64,000 nucleotides of DNA from NCBI GenBank assembly GCA_034336665.1, contig CM067590.1, positions 1,955,748 through 2,019,747 on the forward strand, read 5' to 3'. Positions 33,575 to 44,255 of the stretch are shown piece after piece (within the stretch, counting starts at the first letter, position 1; each line of letters opens with the position of its first letter). The stretch comes from Luscinia megarhynchos. Its lineage: Eukaryota; Chordata; Aves; Passeriformes; Turdidae. The translations under genes and the position numbers were made by a program. The notes below the pieces were generated by a model. The model searched no databases. It saw only the letters and a list, made by a program, of their open reading frames with translations, and had not been told where the DNA came from.

Positions 33575-33990
33575 GGCCACCCGGGTCACCTCCCCACGGC
33601 CACCCCTGTCCCGGCACGGCCACCCGGGTCACCTCCCCACGGCCACTCGGGTCACCTCATCACAGCCACGCCTGTCCCGGCACTGCCACTCGGGTCACCT
33701 CCCCTCCCCACGGCCACTCGGGTCACCTCCCTGCCCACGGCCACCCGGGTCACCTCCCCACGGCCACCCGGGTCACCTCATCACAGCCACCCCTGTCCCG
33801 CACGGCCACCCGGGTCACCTCCCCACGGCCACCCCTGTCCCGCACGGCCACCCGGGTGACCTCCCCACGGCCACTCGGGTCACCTCATCACAGCCACCCC
33901 TGTCCCGGCACCGCCACCCGGGTCACCTCCCCTCCCCACGGCCACTCGGGTCACCTCCCCACGGCCACCCCTGTCCCGACACGGCCACTG
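33575..33990. repeat. 24/45-bp minisatellite (cacggccacccgggtcacct)
   Basis: About 17 units of cacggccacccgggtcacct plus cccc, interleaved with cacagccacccctgtcccgg units to give a roughly 45-70-bp composite order. Variants alternate acccggg and actcggg. Confidence 0.95.
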
Positions 33991-34789
33991 CTGCTGCAGA
34001 CCCACACAACGGGCAGCAGCTGATGCAGACTCTGCCACGGGGGGATCACCCCAGTTTGGGATGGAAATCGCCGCGGGACGCTTGGTGTGCACAAAGCAGC
34101 GCCCAGCACCGGCACAGCCGCGGCTCTCCCGGGCCTGCCACGGGCCCGGGGTCCCGTCCCCCCGAGATTTCACAGCTACTTTACAAACCAGAAACAAAAA
34201 GTTGATGGTGTGGGCTTGCCCACATATTTTCCAGGGGCTCTGGGAGACCGGCTCTCCACCAGCAGCTAACACACACTCTTTTCATTCAGAGCTTTAAATA
34301 CCCAATTGTGTCTGTTTTCAGCACGCTCATTTTTAGCATTTTAATGATATGGTCCCCGGCTTTCACCCCTCCTTGGACTGGCCCCAGCGTGGGTTTTTTT
34401 TCTTTTTTTTTTTCTTTTTTTTATTTTTCCCCCCCCCCTTCTTTTCACATCTTGCAGAGCGAGAGGGGAAAGGGAAGAGGGCTAGCAAGAGGTCACACAT
34501 TTCCTCCTAGCCCAAGTGTTTTTGCAGCAGGCAGGGGGTCCTGCTGGGGACAAGGCAGGCAGCCCCTCGGGTTGTGTGTTGGCTGCCCTGTCCCCAGGCA
34601 GGGACCCTCCTGGGACAGGCTCAGTGCCACCCCCTGCCCTGGCACTGCCAGCCCTGCCGGGAACCCTGGGCTCTGCCACGGCCATGGCTGTCCCTCCTTC
34701 CCTGGCTGCCACTGGCTGGGTTTGCTGGGTCCCTGCTCTGCTCAGGGACGGGCAGGAGGCTCAAACAGGGCCTGGGCTGGGCCAGCCCT
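33991..34789. other. Single-copy DNA with a pyrimidine tract
   Basis: A T-rich low-complexity tract (tttttttctttttttttt, then c-runs) lies at 34395-34440. The remainder is unique with no gene evidence. Confidence 0.45.
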
Positions 34790-35090
34790 GCAAGCCTGGC
34801 ACCCAGCTCTGCCCTGGCACCCACCACTGCCCTGGTACTCTGAGCTGGGCCAGCTCTGCATCCCCAGCACCCATCCCTGCCCTGGCACCTTGGGCTGGTG
34901 TCAGCTCTGCATCCTCAGCATCCATCCCTGCCCTGGCACCCATTCCTGCCCCTGGTACCATGGGCTGGTGTCTCATTGCCCTGGCACTCATCACTGCCCT
35001 GGTACCCTGGGCCGGGCCAGCTCTGCATCCCCAGCACCCATCCCTGCCCTGGTACCCTGGGCTGCTGTCTCCCTGCCCTGGCACAGCAAA
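34790..35090. repeat. About 60-bp minisatellite, five copies
   Basis: Units contain ccatccctgccctggcaccc and a gggctggtgtcagctctgca half, with two submodules exchanged between copies. Sequence drift is moderate. Confidence 0.88.
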
Positions 35091-35329
35091 GCTCTTTGGG
35101 TCAGGCTCAGCTGCAGCACCATCACCCCAAAGCTGCTGGAGCACCCTGCACAGAGCCAGGAGCCAGCAGCAGAGTCAGGGCTGCACTGAGGGAGCCAAAC
35201 CTCCCGTTCCCCCCTCCCAGGCTCAGGCAGCCCCTCCTGTCCCCAGCAGCAGGGCTGTCCCACCCCCTGCCCCACCCACCCCTCCTTCACTGCAGCAGCA
35301 GCCGCCCGGAGCAGTTTTTATTATTTTTT
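35091..35329. other. Single-copy spacer
   Basis: GC-rich unique DNA that ends in a T-run at 35314-35332. Nothing else seen. Confidence 0.4.
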
Positions 35330-35870
35330 TTCCCGCCAAGTAATATCGAAATGATATTTATTAAATTTGCTCTCTAAGTCGCTCAATCTGCTCCGTAATG
35401 CAGCGAATCTGCGAGGTGGTTTCACTGATCCCGCTTCGGTGAGACCAGATTAGTGGGAGATGATCCCGCTTTATGCCGCTGGAGGGGCAGGGCACCTCTG
35501 CCCTGGGGGGGATTCCCGAGGAGAATCCCAGGTGGGAAGGGGATGGAAAACGCCTGCCTCTGCTCCAGCCTCTGCTCCAGCCTCTTAGCACGGGACTCAC
35601 AGAATTCTCCTCCCCAGCCGACATTGCAGCTGCCCCCCACCCCAGCACGGCGCCCCATTAAAACCCTTGAATCAGCTCCAGAAAGGTTCATCACATCCAT
35701 TATCTCTGCATTCAGCTGAATTATGAAAATCATTAAGATAAGGAGGCATGGAGCCTATTAGTTTCCTGGAGAGGGTGCTTTACAATTCTTTTCCTTCTGC
35801 TTCCACATTTAATTACCTTAAGTTTCACAGTACTTAATTCCATTTATTAAACCTTCAATACATAAAAACA
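35330..35870. promoter_or_regulatory. Candidate conserved non-coding block
   Basis: AT-rich, repeat-free DNA in two parts. The left part (35340-35490) has aatatcgaaatgatatttat and a CpG-bearing cgcttcggtgagacc. The right part (35660-35860) has ttcatcacatccattatctc, a GATA-type agataagg at 35736-35743 and cattaaacc cores. A minus-strand frame with a coiled-coil-like end overlaps the left part (next entry). Likely an enhancer cluster or exon edge. Confidence 0.4.
35361..35480 (-). CDS. Candidate 3'-terminal coding segment with a heptad tail (very tentative)
   Basis: On the minus strand a frame ends with ...SQIRCITEQIERLREQI and tandem stops at 35358-35363. The I-x2-I-x3-I-x2-L-x3-I spacing fits a coiled-coil heptad exactly, and the residues are strongly polar elsewhere, unlike repeat-derived frames nearby. 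Upstream of about 35480 the frame becomes Pro/Gly-rich and unconvincing, so a splice acceptor would be required within 35400-35480. No family was recognised, and the block may just be conserved non-coding DNA. Confidence 0.15.
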   Translation of the reverse strand, partial: SGIKRDHLPLIWSHRSGISETTSQIRCITEQIERLREQI

Positions 35871-36169
35871 AAGCACACTGCTCCTCACCCTTCTGAGGTG
35901 CATCGAGGCAATCCTCCATCCACCATGGACACTCAGCCCAGCTCCTGGGGACCCACCCACTCATTAAAAAGTTGAGGATGTGCCCTGGAGCCGTGCGGAG
36001 GGAGAGGAGCAGCGCCAGCCCAGGGCTCTCCCGGGGGCTGCCCCGGGCCAGGCTGGTCCCTGAGCAGCTCTGAGCACGGAGCAGACGGTGGAGCTCCAGT
36101 TACCCTTTTCTGGGCAGCAGCAGAGTCCCCCTGCAGTGCCCAGCGCCGAGGGATGCAGCTCCTGCAGGG
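35871..36169. other. Single-copy spacer
   Basis: GC-rich unique DNA with no recognisable feature. Confidence 0.4.
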
Positions 36170-36430
36170 GCTCACAGGGAGCCAGGCTGGCTCAGGACAC
36201 CAGCAGCAAACCCTGGGCACACAGGGAGCCAGGCTGGCTCTGCCTTGCCCAGAGCTGGGTCAGACACCAGCAGCAAACCCTGGGCACACAGGCTGGCTGC
36301 TCTGGCTCTGCTCCTGCCCAGAGCTGGGTCAGACACCAGCAGCCAGCCCTGGGCACACAGGGAGCCAGGCTGGCTCTGCTCTGGCTCTGCCCTGCCCACA
36401 GCTGACCCAGGACACCAGCAGCCCCACAGG
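36170..36430. repeat. About 65-bp minisatellite, four copies
   Basis: Copies share cagggagccaggctggctct, gcccagagctgggtcagaca and ccagcagcaaaccctgggca. Copies differ by block deletions of the ctctgct segment. Confidence 0.93.
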
Positions 36431-37340
36431 CCCCAAGCAAGCTGAGCCCGAAGCATTCTCTGCCCCCTGGCTGCACTCTGCTCCCCAGAGGTGCCACCAG
36501 CAATGCTCCAGAGCAGCATCCTCCCGTGGCACAGGGGCCTCAGGCTGGGCTGTCCCTGCCCCACGCAGCACAGGCACCAAAACCAGAACAAGCAGAACAA
36601 GCAGCCAGGGGAGGGAAGCTGCAGGGACCCAGCTGTGCCAGCACACAGGGGACACCCAAGCCCAGCTGTGCCCCAGCCCAGAGGAGCCAGAGCAGGGGCT
36701 GCAAGCCCACTCCTGTGAGCACACAGCCCCCAACACCTTCCTGCAGGAGATGCCAGCATCTGGACAATCTGTGGGCAGCTGGGGACAGTCACAGAGCACC
36801 CTGAGCCTTGCCCAGTGCCCAAGGCCAGCCTGGGCAATGGCAGGAGCTGGGGCTGGGAAACAACCTCTAAGGTGCCTCCCACCAACCCACCCATGCTGTG
36901 ACCCACAATTCAGACCCTTCTTCCAGCACTGGCCCAGCACAAGTGGCAGGTGCTGCTGCCCATCCCACAGCCACACAGGGCCCCGAGCAGTGCAGCTCCT
37001 TCCCACCACAGCTCCCACCTCAAACCCGGCCTGAACTTCACATTTGGTTTCTAAATCACAACCACTCTGGAAAAGTAGCACCAGGAAGAAAAAAAACAAC
37101 TTGCTAAAGTGTTCCCCAGCAGCACATCCACAGACTCTAATATAAAAAAGCTGCTGCTAATTTAAAAAACAAATGTTTAAGCAATCAAGCATGTTTATTT
37201 AATTTGTCCTTTCTGGGGCTGTCACAGCCACACGGGGTTACCAAGGGCTCTGCCTGTGGGATGGGGCAGCTGGGGCACAGACCAGAGCATTTCTGGAACA
37301 TTCCAGCCTGGAGCCCGAGGATGAGACTGAGGATCCAGCC
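36431..37340. other. Single-copy DNA
   Basis: Mostly GC-rich and non-coding by eye. The part at 37110-37205 is AT-rich (gctgctaatttaaaaaacaa) and could be another short conserved element. Confidence 0.4.
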
Positions 37341-37516
37341 CTGGGTCCAGCAGGGACCAGAGGACAGCCCCAGCCTGGCTGGGTGGATTTAGGATCATCC
37401 TTGGGCAGTTCCATCCCTGCAGAGCATCCCTGGGTCCAGCAGGGACCAGAGGACAGCCCCAGCCTGGCTGGGTGGATTTGGGATCAGCCCTGGACAGTTC
37501 CATCCCTGCAGAGCAG
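37341..37516. repeat. 89-bp direct duplication
   Basis: Two adjacent copies, starting ctgggtccagcagggaccag at 37341 and 37430, differ at only a few positions (aggatcatccttggg versus gggatcagccctgga). A duplication that has not expanded further. Confidence 0.93.
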
Positions 37517-37689
37517 GGACATCTCAGCCACTGCCATCTCTGCAGACACAAAAGAGAAGGTCCAGAGCACCCAGAGAAGGGTCCAGGGGAACCCAGAGCC
37601 CCCAGCTGGAAAGGGCCACTGGTCTCCACTGGGAGTATGCTGGGCACAATTCCTGAGAGCAGGGTCTCCTTCCCCCAAGGCAGAGCAGA

Positions 37690-38110
37690 GATGGTTCAGA
37701 GATGTTCCAGAGATGTTCCAGAGATGTTCCAGAGATGTTCCAGAGGTGTCCCAGAGATGCTCCAGATGTCCCAGAGATGTCCCAGAGATCTTCCAGAGAT
37801 GTTCCAGATGTTCCAGAGATGTTCCAGAGATGTCCCAGATATGTCCCAGATGTCCCAGAGATGTTCCAGATGTTCCAGAGATGTCCCAGAGATGTCCCAG
37901 AGATGTCCCAGAGATGTCCCAGATGTTCCAGAGATGTCCCAGAGATGTTCCAGAGATGTCCCAGATGTTCCAGAGATGTCCCAGAGATGTTCCAGATGTC
38001 CCAGAGATGTCCCAGATGTTCCAGAGATGTCCCAGAGATGTCCCAGATGTTCCAGATGTTCCAGATGTCCCAGATGTCCCAGATGTCCCAGATGTCCCAG
38101 AGATGCCCCA
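37690..38110. repeat. 11-bp minisatellite (cagagatgttc) with 9-bp variants
   Basis: About 40 units. The 11-bp forms cagagatgttc and cagagatgtcc mix with 9-bp forms lacking ga (cagatgttc, cagatgtcc). 9-bp units dominate at the right end (38040-38100). Open frames up to about 300 codons on both strands are artefacts. Confidence 0.97.
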
Positions 38111-38540
38111 GAGGCAGGACCATGAGGGAACCCCCAGGGGCAGGAACTGCACCTTGCCCATCACCATCCCTGCTCCAACAAACCCCTCCTGGGCTGGCAG
38201 GCACGTCACCAGCCCTGTCCCCACATCAAGGCTGACTCAGGAAACCCAGTGGCCTGTTGGATTTTTGCCTCCCTGGCCCAAAAGAACTCGTTGTCCATTT
38301 TTAATGGATCCTCCCCATCCCAAGGGCTGCCAGTGACAGAGGAAGCTTCAGGTTAACAAATCCAACTCGTCAGGGACAAAAAGCCAAAGCATTCCACTTC
38401 TGCTGGCTTCTTCCTAAAACTGCTCAGATGCTCAAGACTGGAAATGTCACCGTGTCACCTGGTGGCAGCTGAGGGCACAGAGCTGGAAAGGTCGGGAGAA
38501 GCTTCTGTAGGAGCAGCCCTGCTCAGTCTGAGGGGAGGGA
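38111..38540. other. Single-copy spacer
   Basis: Unique DNA, AT-richer at 38330-38420. I see no gene. Confidence 0.4.
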
Positions 38541-38960
38541 CAGGGACTGGGGCTGGGACTGGGACTGGGACTGGGGCTGGGACTGGGGACAGGGCACTGG
38601 GGGCTGGGACTGGCACTGGGACTGGGACTGGGACTGGGACTGGGAGGGACTGGGACTGGGACTGGGGCTGGGACTGGGACTGGCACTGGGACTGGGACTG
38701 GGGACAAGGACAGGGCACTGGGGCTGGGACTGGGACTGGGACTGGGGACAAGGACAGGGCACTGGGGCTGGGACTGGGGACTGGGACAGGGACTGGGACT
38801 GGGACTGGGACGGGGGACAGGGACTGGGACAGGGCACTGGGACAGGGACTGGGACTGGGACTGGGGACTGGGACAGGGCACTGGGACGGGGACAGGGACT
38901 GGGACAGGGCACTGGGACAGGGCACTGGGACTGGGGACAGGGACTGTGACAGGGGACAGG
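38541..38960. repeat. GGGACT/GGGACA hexamer array, G-quadruplex-prone
   Basis: The array consists of gggact, ggggct and gggaca hexamers on the plus strand. Runs of four or more G3 tracts with 3-base loops occur repeatedly, matching the canonical intramolecular G4 pattern many times over. The minus strand gives Pro/Ser/Val polymers with frames of about 350 codons continuing into the next array. Confidence 0.96.
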
Positions 38961-39095
38961 GCCACAAGGCCCAGAGCCCCTGCTGCCAGCCCAGCTCCCC
39001 AGCAGGGCACAGGGGCACAGGGGGCACAGGGCACTGCCAGGCAGCTCTGGGTGACAGCAGCAGGAACGGGGGGCCCAGCAGCAGCCACCCCCCTG

Positions 39096-40185
39096 TGCCA
39101 GTGCCAGCACTGGGACACCACTGGGAGCAGGGGCAGGACAGACTGGCTCCTGCTGGAGCCCCCAGTGCCAGCACTGGGACACCACTGGGGAGCAGGGACA
39201 GGACAGATTGGGCCTGCTGAGCCCCAGTGCCAGCACTGGGACACCACTGGGAGCAGGGACAGGACAGACTGGGTTTCTGCTGGAGCCCCCAGTGCCAGCA
39301 CTGGGACACCACTGGGAGCAGGGACAGGACAGACTGGGCTCCTGCTGGAGCCCCCAGTGCCAGCACTGGGACACCACTGGGGAGCAGGGACAGGACAGAC
39401 TGGCTCTGCTGAGCCCCCAGTGCCAGCACTGGGACACCACTGGGAGCAGGGACAGGACAGACTGGGCTCCTGCTGGAGCCCCCAGTGCCAGCACTGGGAC
39501 ATCACTGGGAGCAGGGACTAGACAGACTGGGTTCTGTTGGAGCCCCCAGTGCCAGCACTGGGACGTCACTGGGAGCAGGGACAGGACAGACTGGGTTCTG
39601 TTGGAGCCCCCAGTGCCAGCACTGGGACATCACTGGGAGCAGGGACAGGACAGATTGGGTTTCTGCTGGAGCCCCCAGTGCCAGCACTGGGACACCACTG
39701 GGAGCAGGGGCAGGACAGACTGGCTCCTGCTGGAGCTCCCAGTGCCAGCACTGGGACACCACTGGGAGCAGGGGTAGGACAGATTGGCTCTGTTGGAGCT
39801 CCCCAGTGCCAGCACTGGGACACCACTGGGAGCAGGGACAGGACAGACTGTTTGCTGGAGCCCCCAGTGCCAGCACTGGGACACCACTGGGGAGCAGGGC
39901 AGGACAGACTGGGTCTTGCTGGAGCCCCAGTGCCAGCACTGGGACATCACTGGGAGCAGGGACAGGACAGACTGGGTTCTGCTGGAGCTCCCCAGTGCCA
40001 GCACTGGGACACCACTGGGAGCAGGGACAGGACAGACTGGTTTCTGCTGGAGCCCCCAGTGCCAGCACTGGGACGTCACTGGGAGCAGGGCAGGACAGAC
40101 TGGGCTCCTGCTGGAGCCCCCAGTGCCAGCACTGGGACGTCACTGGGAGCAGGGCAGGACAGACTGGGCTCTGCTCCTCCCTGGG
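39096..40185. repeat. 64-bp minisatellite, 17 copies
   Basis: Seventeen copies start with gtgccagcactgggac near 39101, 39164, 39226, 39291 and so on to 40124. Each continues with ccactgggagcagggacagg and actgggttctgctggagccc. Variants caccac, catcac and cgtcac cluster in neighbouring copies, indicating spread of subtypes by unequal exchange. The array directly follows the hexamer array with 130 bp between. Confidence 0.97.
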
Positions 40186-40344
40186 AGGGGGTGGCAGCAG
40201 CTGCACTGAGCTGAGCAGGGCCACGTGTGGCAGCAGCACGGGCTGTTCTGTCCCTGTCCCTGTCCCTGTCCCTGCTGCCACCTCCTTCCTGAGCCTGGCC
40301 CACGCTCCTGCTGCTGCCTGCTCCATCCTCCCCACCCCATCCCA
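40186..40344. other. Spacer with a short TGTCCC repeat
   Basis: At 40248-40275 ctgtccctgtccctgtccc forms about five copies of a 6-bp unit. The rest is unique. Confidence 0.7.
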
Positions 40345-40810
40345 GCCACTGATCCCACTGATCCCTTCCCATCCCACTGATCCCACTGATCCCATCCCAC
40401 TGATCCCACTGGATTCCATCCCCATCCACTGATCCCATCCCACTGATCCCATCCCACTGATCCCATCCAATCCTATCCCATCCCAGTGATCCCACTGATC
40501 CATCCCAGTGATCCCACTGATCCATCCCACTGATCCCTTTCCATCCCACTGATTCCATCCCATCCACTGATCCCATCCCATCCTATCCCAGCCACTGATC
40601 CCATCCTATCCTACCCACTGATCCCATCCCACTGATCCCATCCCAGTGATCCCATTCCATCCCACTGATCCCACTGATCCCATCCCATCCTATCCTATCC
40701 CATCCACTGATCCCACTGATTCCATCCCTGTATCCCATCCCTGTATCCCATCCCTGTATCCCATCCCTGTATCCCATCACCCCATTATCCCATCCCATCA
40801 CCCCATTATC
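40345..40810. repeat. Pyrimidine-rich minisatellite (cccatcccactgat)
   Basis: A degenerate array of tcccactgat, tcccatcc and tcctatcc words. Its right end changes to a 13-bp unit, tatcccatccctg, present four times at 40728-40770. Confidence 0.94.
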
Positions 40811-41329
40811 CCCCCTCTGGCTTTCCTGCCTCCTGCCCACCATCCCACAGGCTCTCTCACCCCTGCGGGTCCCTCCCAGCCGGGGACACTCCAGGCTCTG
40901 TGGCTGCCCAGGGTCCCTGTGCCCTGCACTGCCAGGAGCCAGCCCAGGCTGTGGCTGCAGCAGGGAGGCACAGACACACGGAATGGGACGGACAGACAGC
41001 ACCCCAAGGGATGATCCAGCACTGCCAACACGGGGCACTGAGCAGCACACCCTCCTTGTGACTTCAAAAATTATTTACATAGGCAAGACTTCATGATATG
41101 GGGCTTTTCACTCCCAAAGGACTACTCAGGAAAAAAAAAATGGGTCTAAAATAAAGTGACTTCCAAAGAAAATCCAAGTTGAAAGCATTGCTTTGATTTT
41201 ATTTTAAGATTAAAGCTTTCTGCAGAGCGTTCCAGAGCCCTGATGTGAGGAGCACAAGCTCCTCTGATACCTCCTGGAAAAAGCTGCAGCAGAGCCCCCC
41301 AAAAACGCTGCTCAGGAGAAGGTTCAGAG
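40811..41329. other. Single-copy spacer
   Basis: GC-rich to 41050, then an AT-rich stretch (41060-41215) with an A-run at 41130 that could be a short conserved element. No gene evidence. Confidence 0.4.
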
Positions 41330-41800
41330 GGGCTGGGGAGCAGCCCCCCTGCCTGTCCCCCAAATTCACCAGGGCTGCCCCATTTCCCCCTGCCTGTCCC
41401 CCAAATTCACCAGGGCTGCCCCAGCCCCCCCCTGCCTGTCCCCCCAAATTCACCAGAGCTGCTCCAGCTGCCCCAGCCCCCGTGCTTGTCCCCCCAAATT
41501 CACCAGGGCTGCCCCAATTCCCCCTGCCTGTCCCCCCAAATTCACCAGGGCTGCCCCAGACCTGCCCCCATTTCCCCCGTGCTTGTCCCCCCAAATTCAC
41601 CAGAGCTGCCCCCAATTCCCCCTGCCTGTCCCCCGATTCACCAGGGCTGCCCCAGACCTGCCCCATTTCCCCCTGCTTGTCCCCCCAAATTCACCAGGGC
41701 TGCTCCACTCCCCCTGCCTGTCCCCCCCCAAATTCACCAGAGCTGCCCCAATTCCCCCCTGCCTGTTCCCCCCCAAATGCCCCAGGGCTGCCCCAGCCCC
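41330..41800. repeat. 42-45-bp C-rich minisatellite, about ten copies
   Basis: Units contain cctgtccccccaaattcacc and agggctgccccaattccccc. C-run length varies. One unit carries an extra ccagctgccc insertion. Confidence 0.95.
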
Positions 41801-42639
41801 CCAGGGCAGAGCAGAGCCACAGCCACGTCCCCCCCCCGTGGCAGGGGGACACCCAGGCACTGAGCACGGGTGGGGTCGATGCCCCAGGTGGGTCACCCAG
41901 CTGAAAATGGAAACTCCAGCAGGACAGTGCATGGCTGCCCTCCACCCCAAATGCAGCCCCTGCCAGGCCAGCAGCCCAGGGCACCCCTGGGCCCGTCCTC
42001 ACTCCCCAGGAGGAGCAGCCTCAGCTGTGGGAGGATTTCATTCACCTTTCCCTCTCCTAAGAAACACTTCAGCTCCTCCCACCTCCCTTCTCCTGCTTTC
42101 AAAGCAACCTCGCAGGTATTTTTAGCCAGCACGTCTCAGCTCGGTGGGTGCCATCCCCACATCACCAGAGCAGAGGGAGGGAGGGAGGGATGCTCCTGCT
42201 CTGCTCTGCTCCTGGGAGAGCAGGGACACATCCCTGAGACACTTTTCCTGCCTCCAGGAATGTTCCTCACTCCCAGGCTGTGCCTGGCACGTCTGCATCG
42301 CTCTCAGATTACAGATGTTTATCAGTGAACTGTAATAAAGGTGGGACAGTGACACCAAGATGATATTATATCTCAGGAAAATGTAAATGAAATGATCCAT
42401 CACGGCCAGCAGAGCAGCAGCAGCCCTGCCAAGGCCTGCTTGGGCAGCTCTGCTCTGCAGCCCCACAGTCACCCTGGCTCGGGCTCCAGAGGAACACTGC
42501 TGACACAAGAGAAGCACGTTGGGGTTCCAGGGGCACACGGATGAACAGCAGCAGGCACTGCCTCGGTGGGAGCTGCATCCTTCCCCAGCAGGGCAGGGAG
42601 AGCCCCTGAGCATGTGGGGACACCAGAGAGAGAGCCCCA
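41801..42639. other. Single-copy DNA with a GGGA microsatellite
   Basis: A ggagggagggagggagg run is at 42172-42190. Segment 42330-42400 is AT-rich. No exon or mobile element is supported. Confidence 0.45.
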
Positions 42640-43445
42640 GGCCCACAGGGCACAGCCAGAATTAAATAAAGGAGCCCAAATCCCACAGGGCACAGCCAGA
42701 ATTAAATAAATGAGCCCAAATCCCACAGGGCACAGCCAAAATCAGAGCACACCCAAAATCAGAGCACAGCCAGGATCAATGAATGAGCCCCAATCCCACA
42801 GGGCACAGCCAGGATCAGAGCACAGCCAGAACCAGAGCACAGCCAGAATCACTGAGTGAGCTCCAGTCCCACAGAGCACACCCAAAATCAGAGCACAGCC
42901 AGGATCAATAAATGAGCCCAAATCCCACAGGGCACAGCCAGGATCAGAGCACACCCAAAATCAGAGCACAGCCAGAATCAATGAATGAGCCCCAATCCCA
43001 CAGGGCACAGCCAAAATCAGAGCACAGCCAGAACCAGAGCACAGGCAGGATCAATAAATGAGCTCCAGGCCCACAAAGCACACCCAGAATCACTGAGTGA
43101 GCCCCAATCCCACAGAGCACACCCAAAATCAGAGTACAGCCAGGATCAATAAATGAGCTCCAGGCCCACAAAGCACACCCAGAATCACTGAGAGAGCCCC
43201 AGGCCCACAGGGCACAGCCAGAATTAAATAAATGAGCCCAAATCCCACAGGGCACAGCCAGAATCAGAGCACAGTCAGGATCAATAAATGAGCCCCAAAT
43301 CCCACAGGGCACAGGCAGGATCAATAAATGAGCCCCAATCCCACAGAGCACACCCAAAATCAGAGCACACCCAGAATCAATAAATGAGCCCCAATCCCAC
43401 AGGGCACAGCCAGGATCAATAAGTGAGCCCCAGCCCAGGGCACAG
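42640..43445. repeat. 40-60-bp composite minisatellite (cccacagggcacagcca)
   Basis: Three short modules are shuffled: cccacagggcacagcca, gaatcaataaatgagcccc and aaatcagagcacagcc. Orders differ between units, so period length ranges from about 20 to 60 bp. The module-level shuffling is stronger than in the other arrays. Confidence 0.94.
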
Positions 43446-43714
43446 GCAGGACCAGAGCACTGGAGCAGGGACGTGGCTGGGGCAGGATGTGCAGGGAAGG
43501 CTCCAGCGTGGCTTTTCCCTTCAGTGAAACACGGCCTGGCCCCGGGGCAGCAGGAGGTTGCTCTCCCAGGGAGGGAGCCATCAGAAACCACTCTCCCTCC
43601 CAGCATGGCCTGCCCACAACTTCTACCTGTTGCATTTTACAATCCAGCCAAACACTGGGAGAATGTGAGAGGGCAGGGAAGGCTCTGAGCACATCACCCA
43701 TCACCTGAATTTAA
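43446..43714. other. Single-copy spacer
   Basis: Unique GC-rich DNA with no identifiable feature. Confidence 0.4.
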
Positions 43715-44255
43715 ACCCAGAGCTGCTGTGTGGGGCTTTGGTTGTCAGATAGTCGCAGGACAGACTTAAAAGCTTAATGTATTATGTCCTTCAGGTTAGT
43801 ATTTTATTGTAGGGCGTGGGTATAAGAGCTTAGAGAGAGGTTAGAGCAAGAGAGCAGAGAGACAAGAAGAAAACAAGAGGCAAGAGAGACAAGAGAGTGA
43901 TTTTTTATCTACAACACAGTAAGTATTTTTTGCTAATGAATATTACAATTTTCAATAACTAATCTAATACAATATACTAATTTCCTAATATTTGCATGCA
44001 ACCTATAGGATTCCCTAAATTACCATGTTTTATGGCTTTCTTATCTGCAACCCTCATCTTGAGACCTTTCCTACCAGGCATAAAACAAAGATGTCTGTTG
44101 GCTCTTTTGGTATTTGTGGCATTTGGTACTATTTAAACAAAGGAAGAGGACTCAAACTTTAACATACCTATTTTCAGTGTCTATGTCAAACACTGCTAAC
44201 ATCTCCATTTCATCTGTTGCTCCAGAACTACTTGCTAAGCACTCGTGTAATTTTG
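43715..44255 (+). mobile_element. Possible degenerate LTR retroelement fragment
   Basis: An abrupt switch to AT-rich sequence with a different texture. A gggtataagagcttagagag segment near 43815 resembles an LTR core promoter, followed by a purine-rich stretch (gagacaagaagaaaacaaga) and a ttttttatctacaaca boundary. No matching second LTR, coding frame or target-site duplication is seen in the window. Old interspersed repeat is inferred from composition; it could also be unique AT-rich DNA. Confidence 0.3.

Noticed and set aside
31855..34023. A 722-codon plus-strand open frame
   Set aside because: More than half of it is the 19-20-bp purine repeat, which has no stop in any frame; flanking parts show no domain, conserved start or splice support.
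37690..38110. p53 response-element array
   Set aside because: The unit cagagatgttc lacks the central CWWG core preceded by three purines, so it does not meet the consensus.
38523..39569. Telomeric or subtelomeric hexamer repeats
   Set aside because: The hexamers are GGGACT and GGGACA, not TTAGGG, and no TTAGGG run is present in the window.
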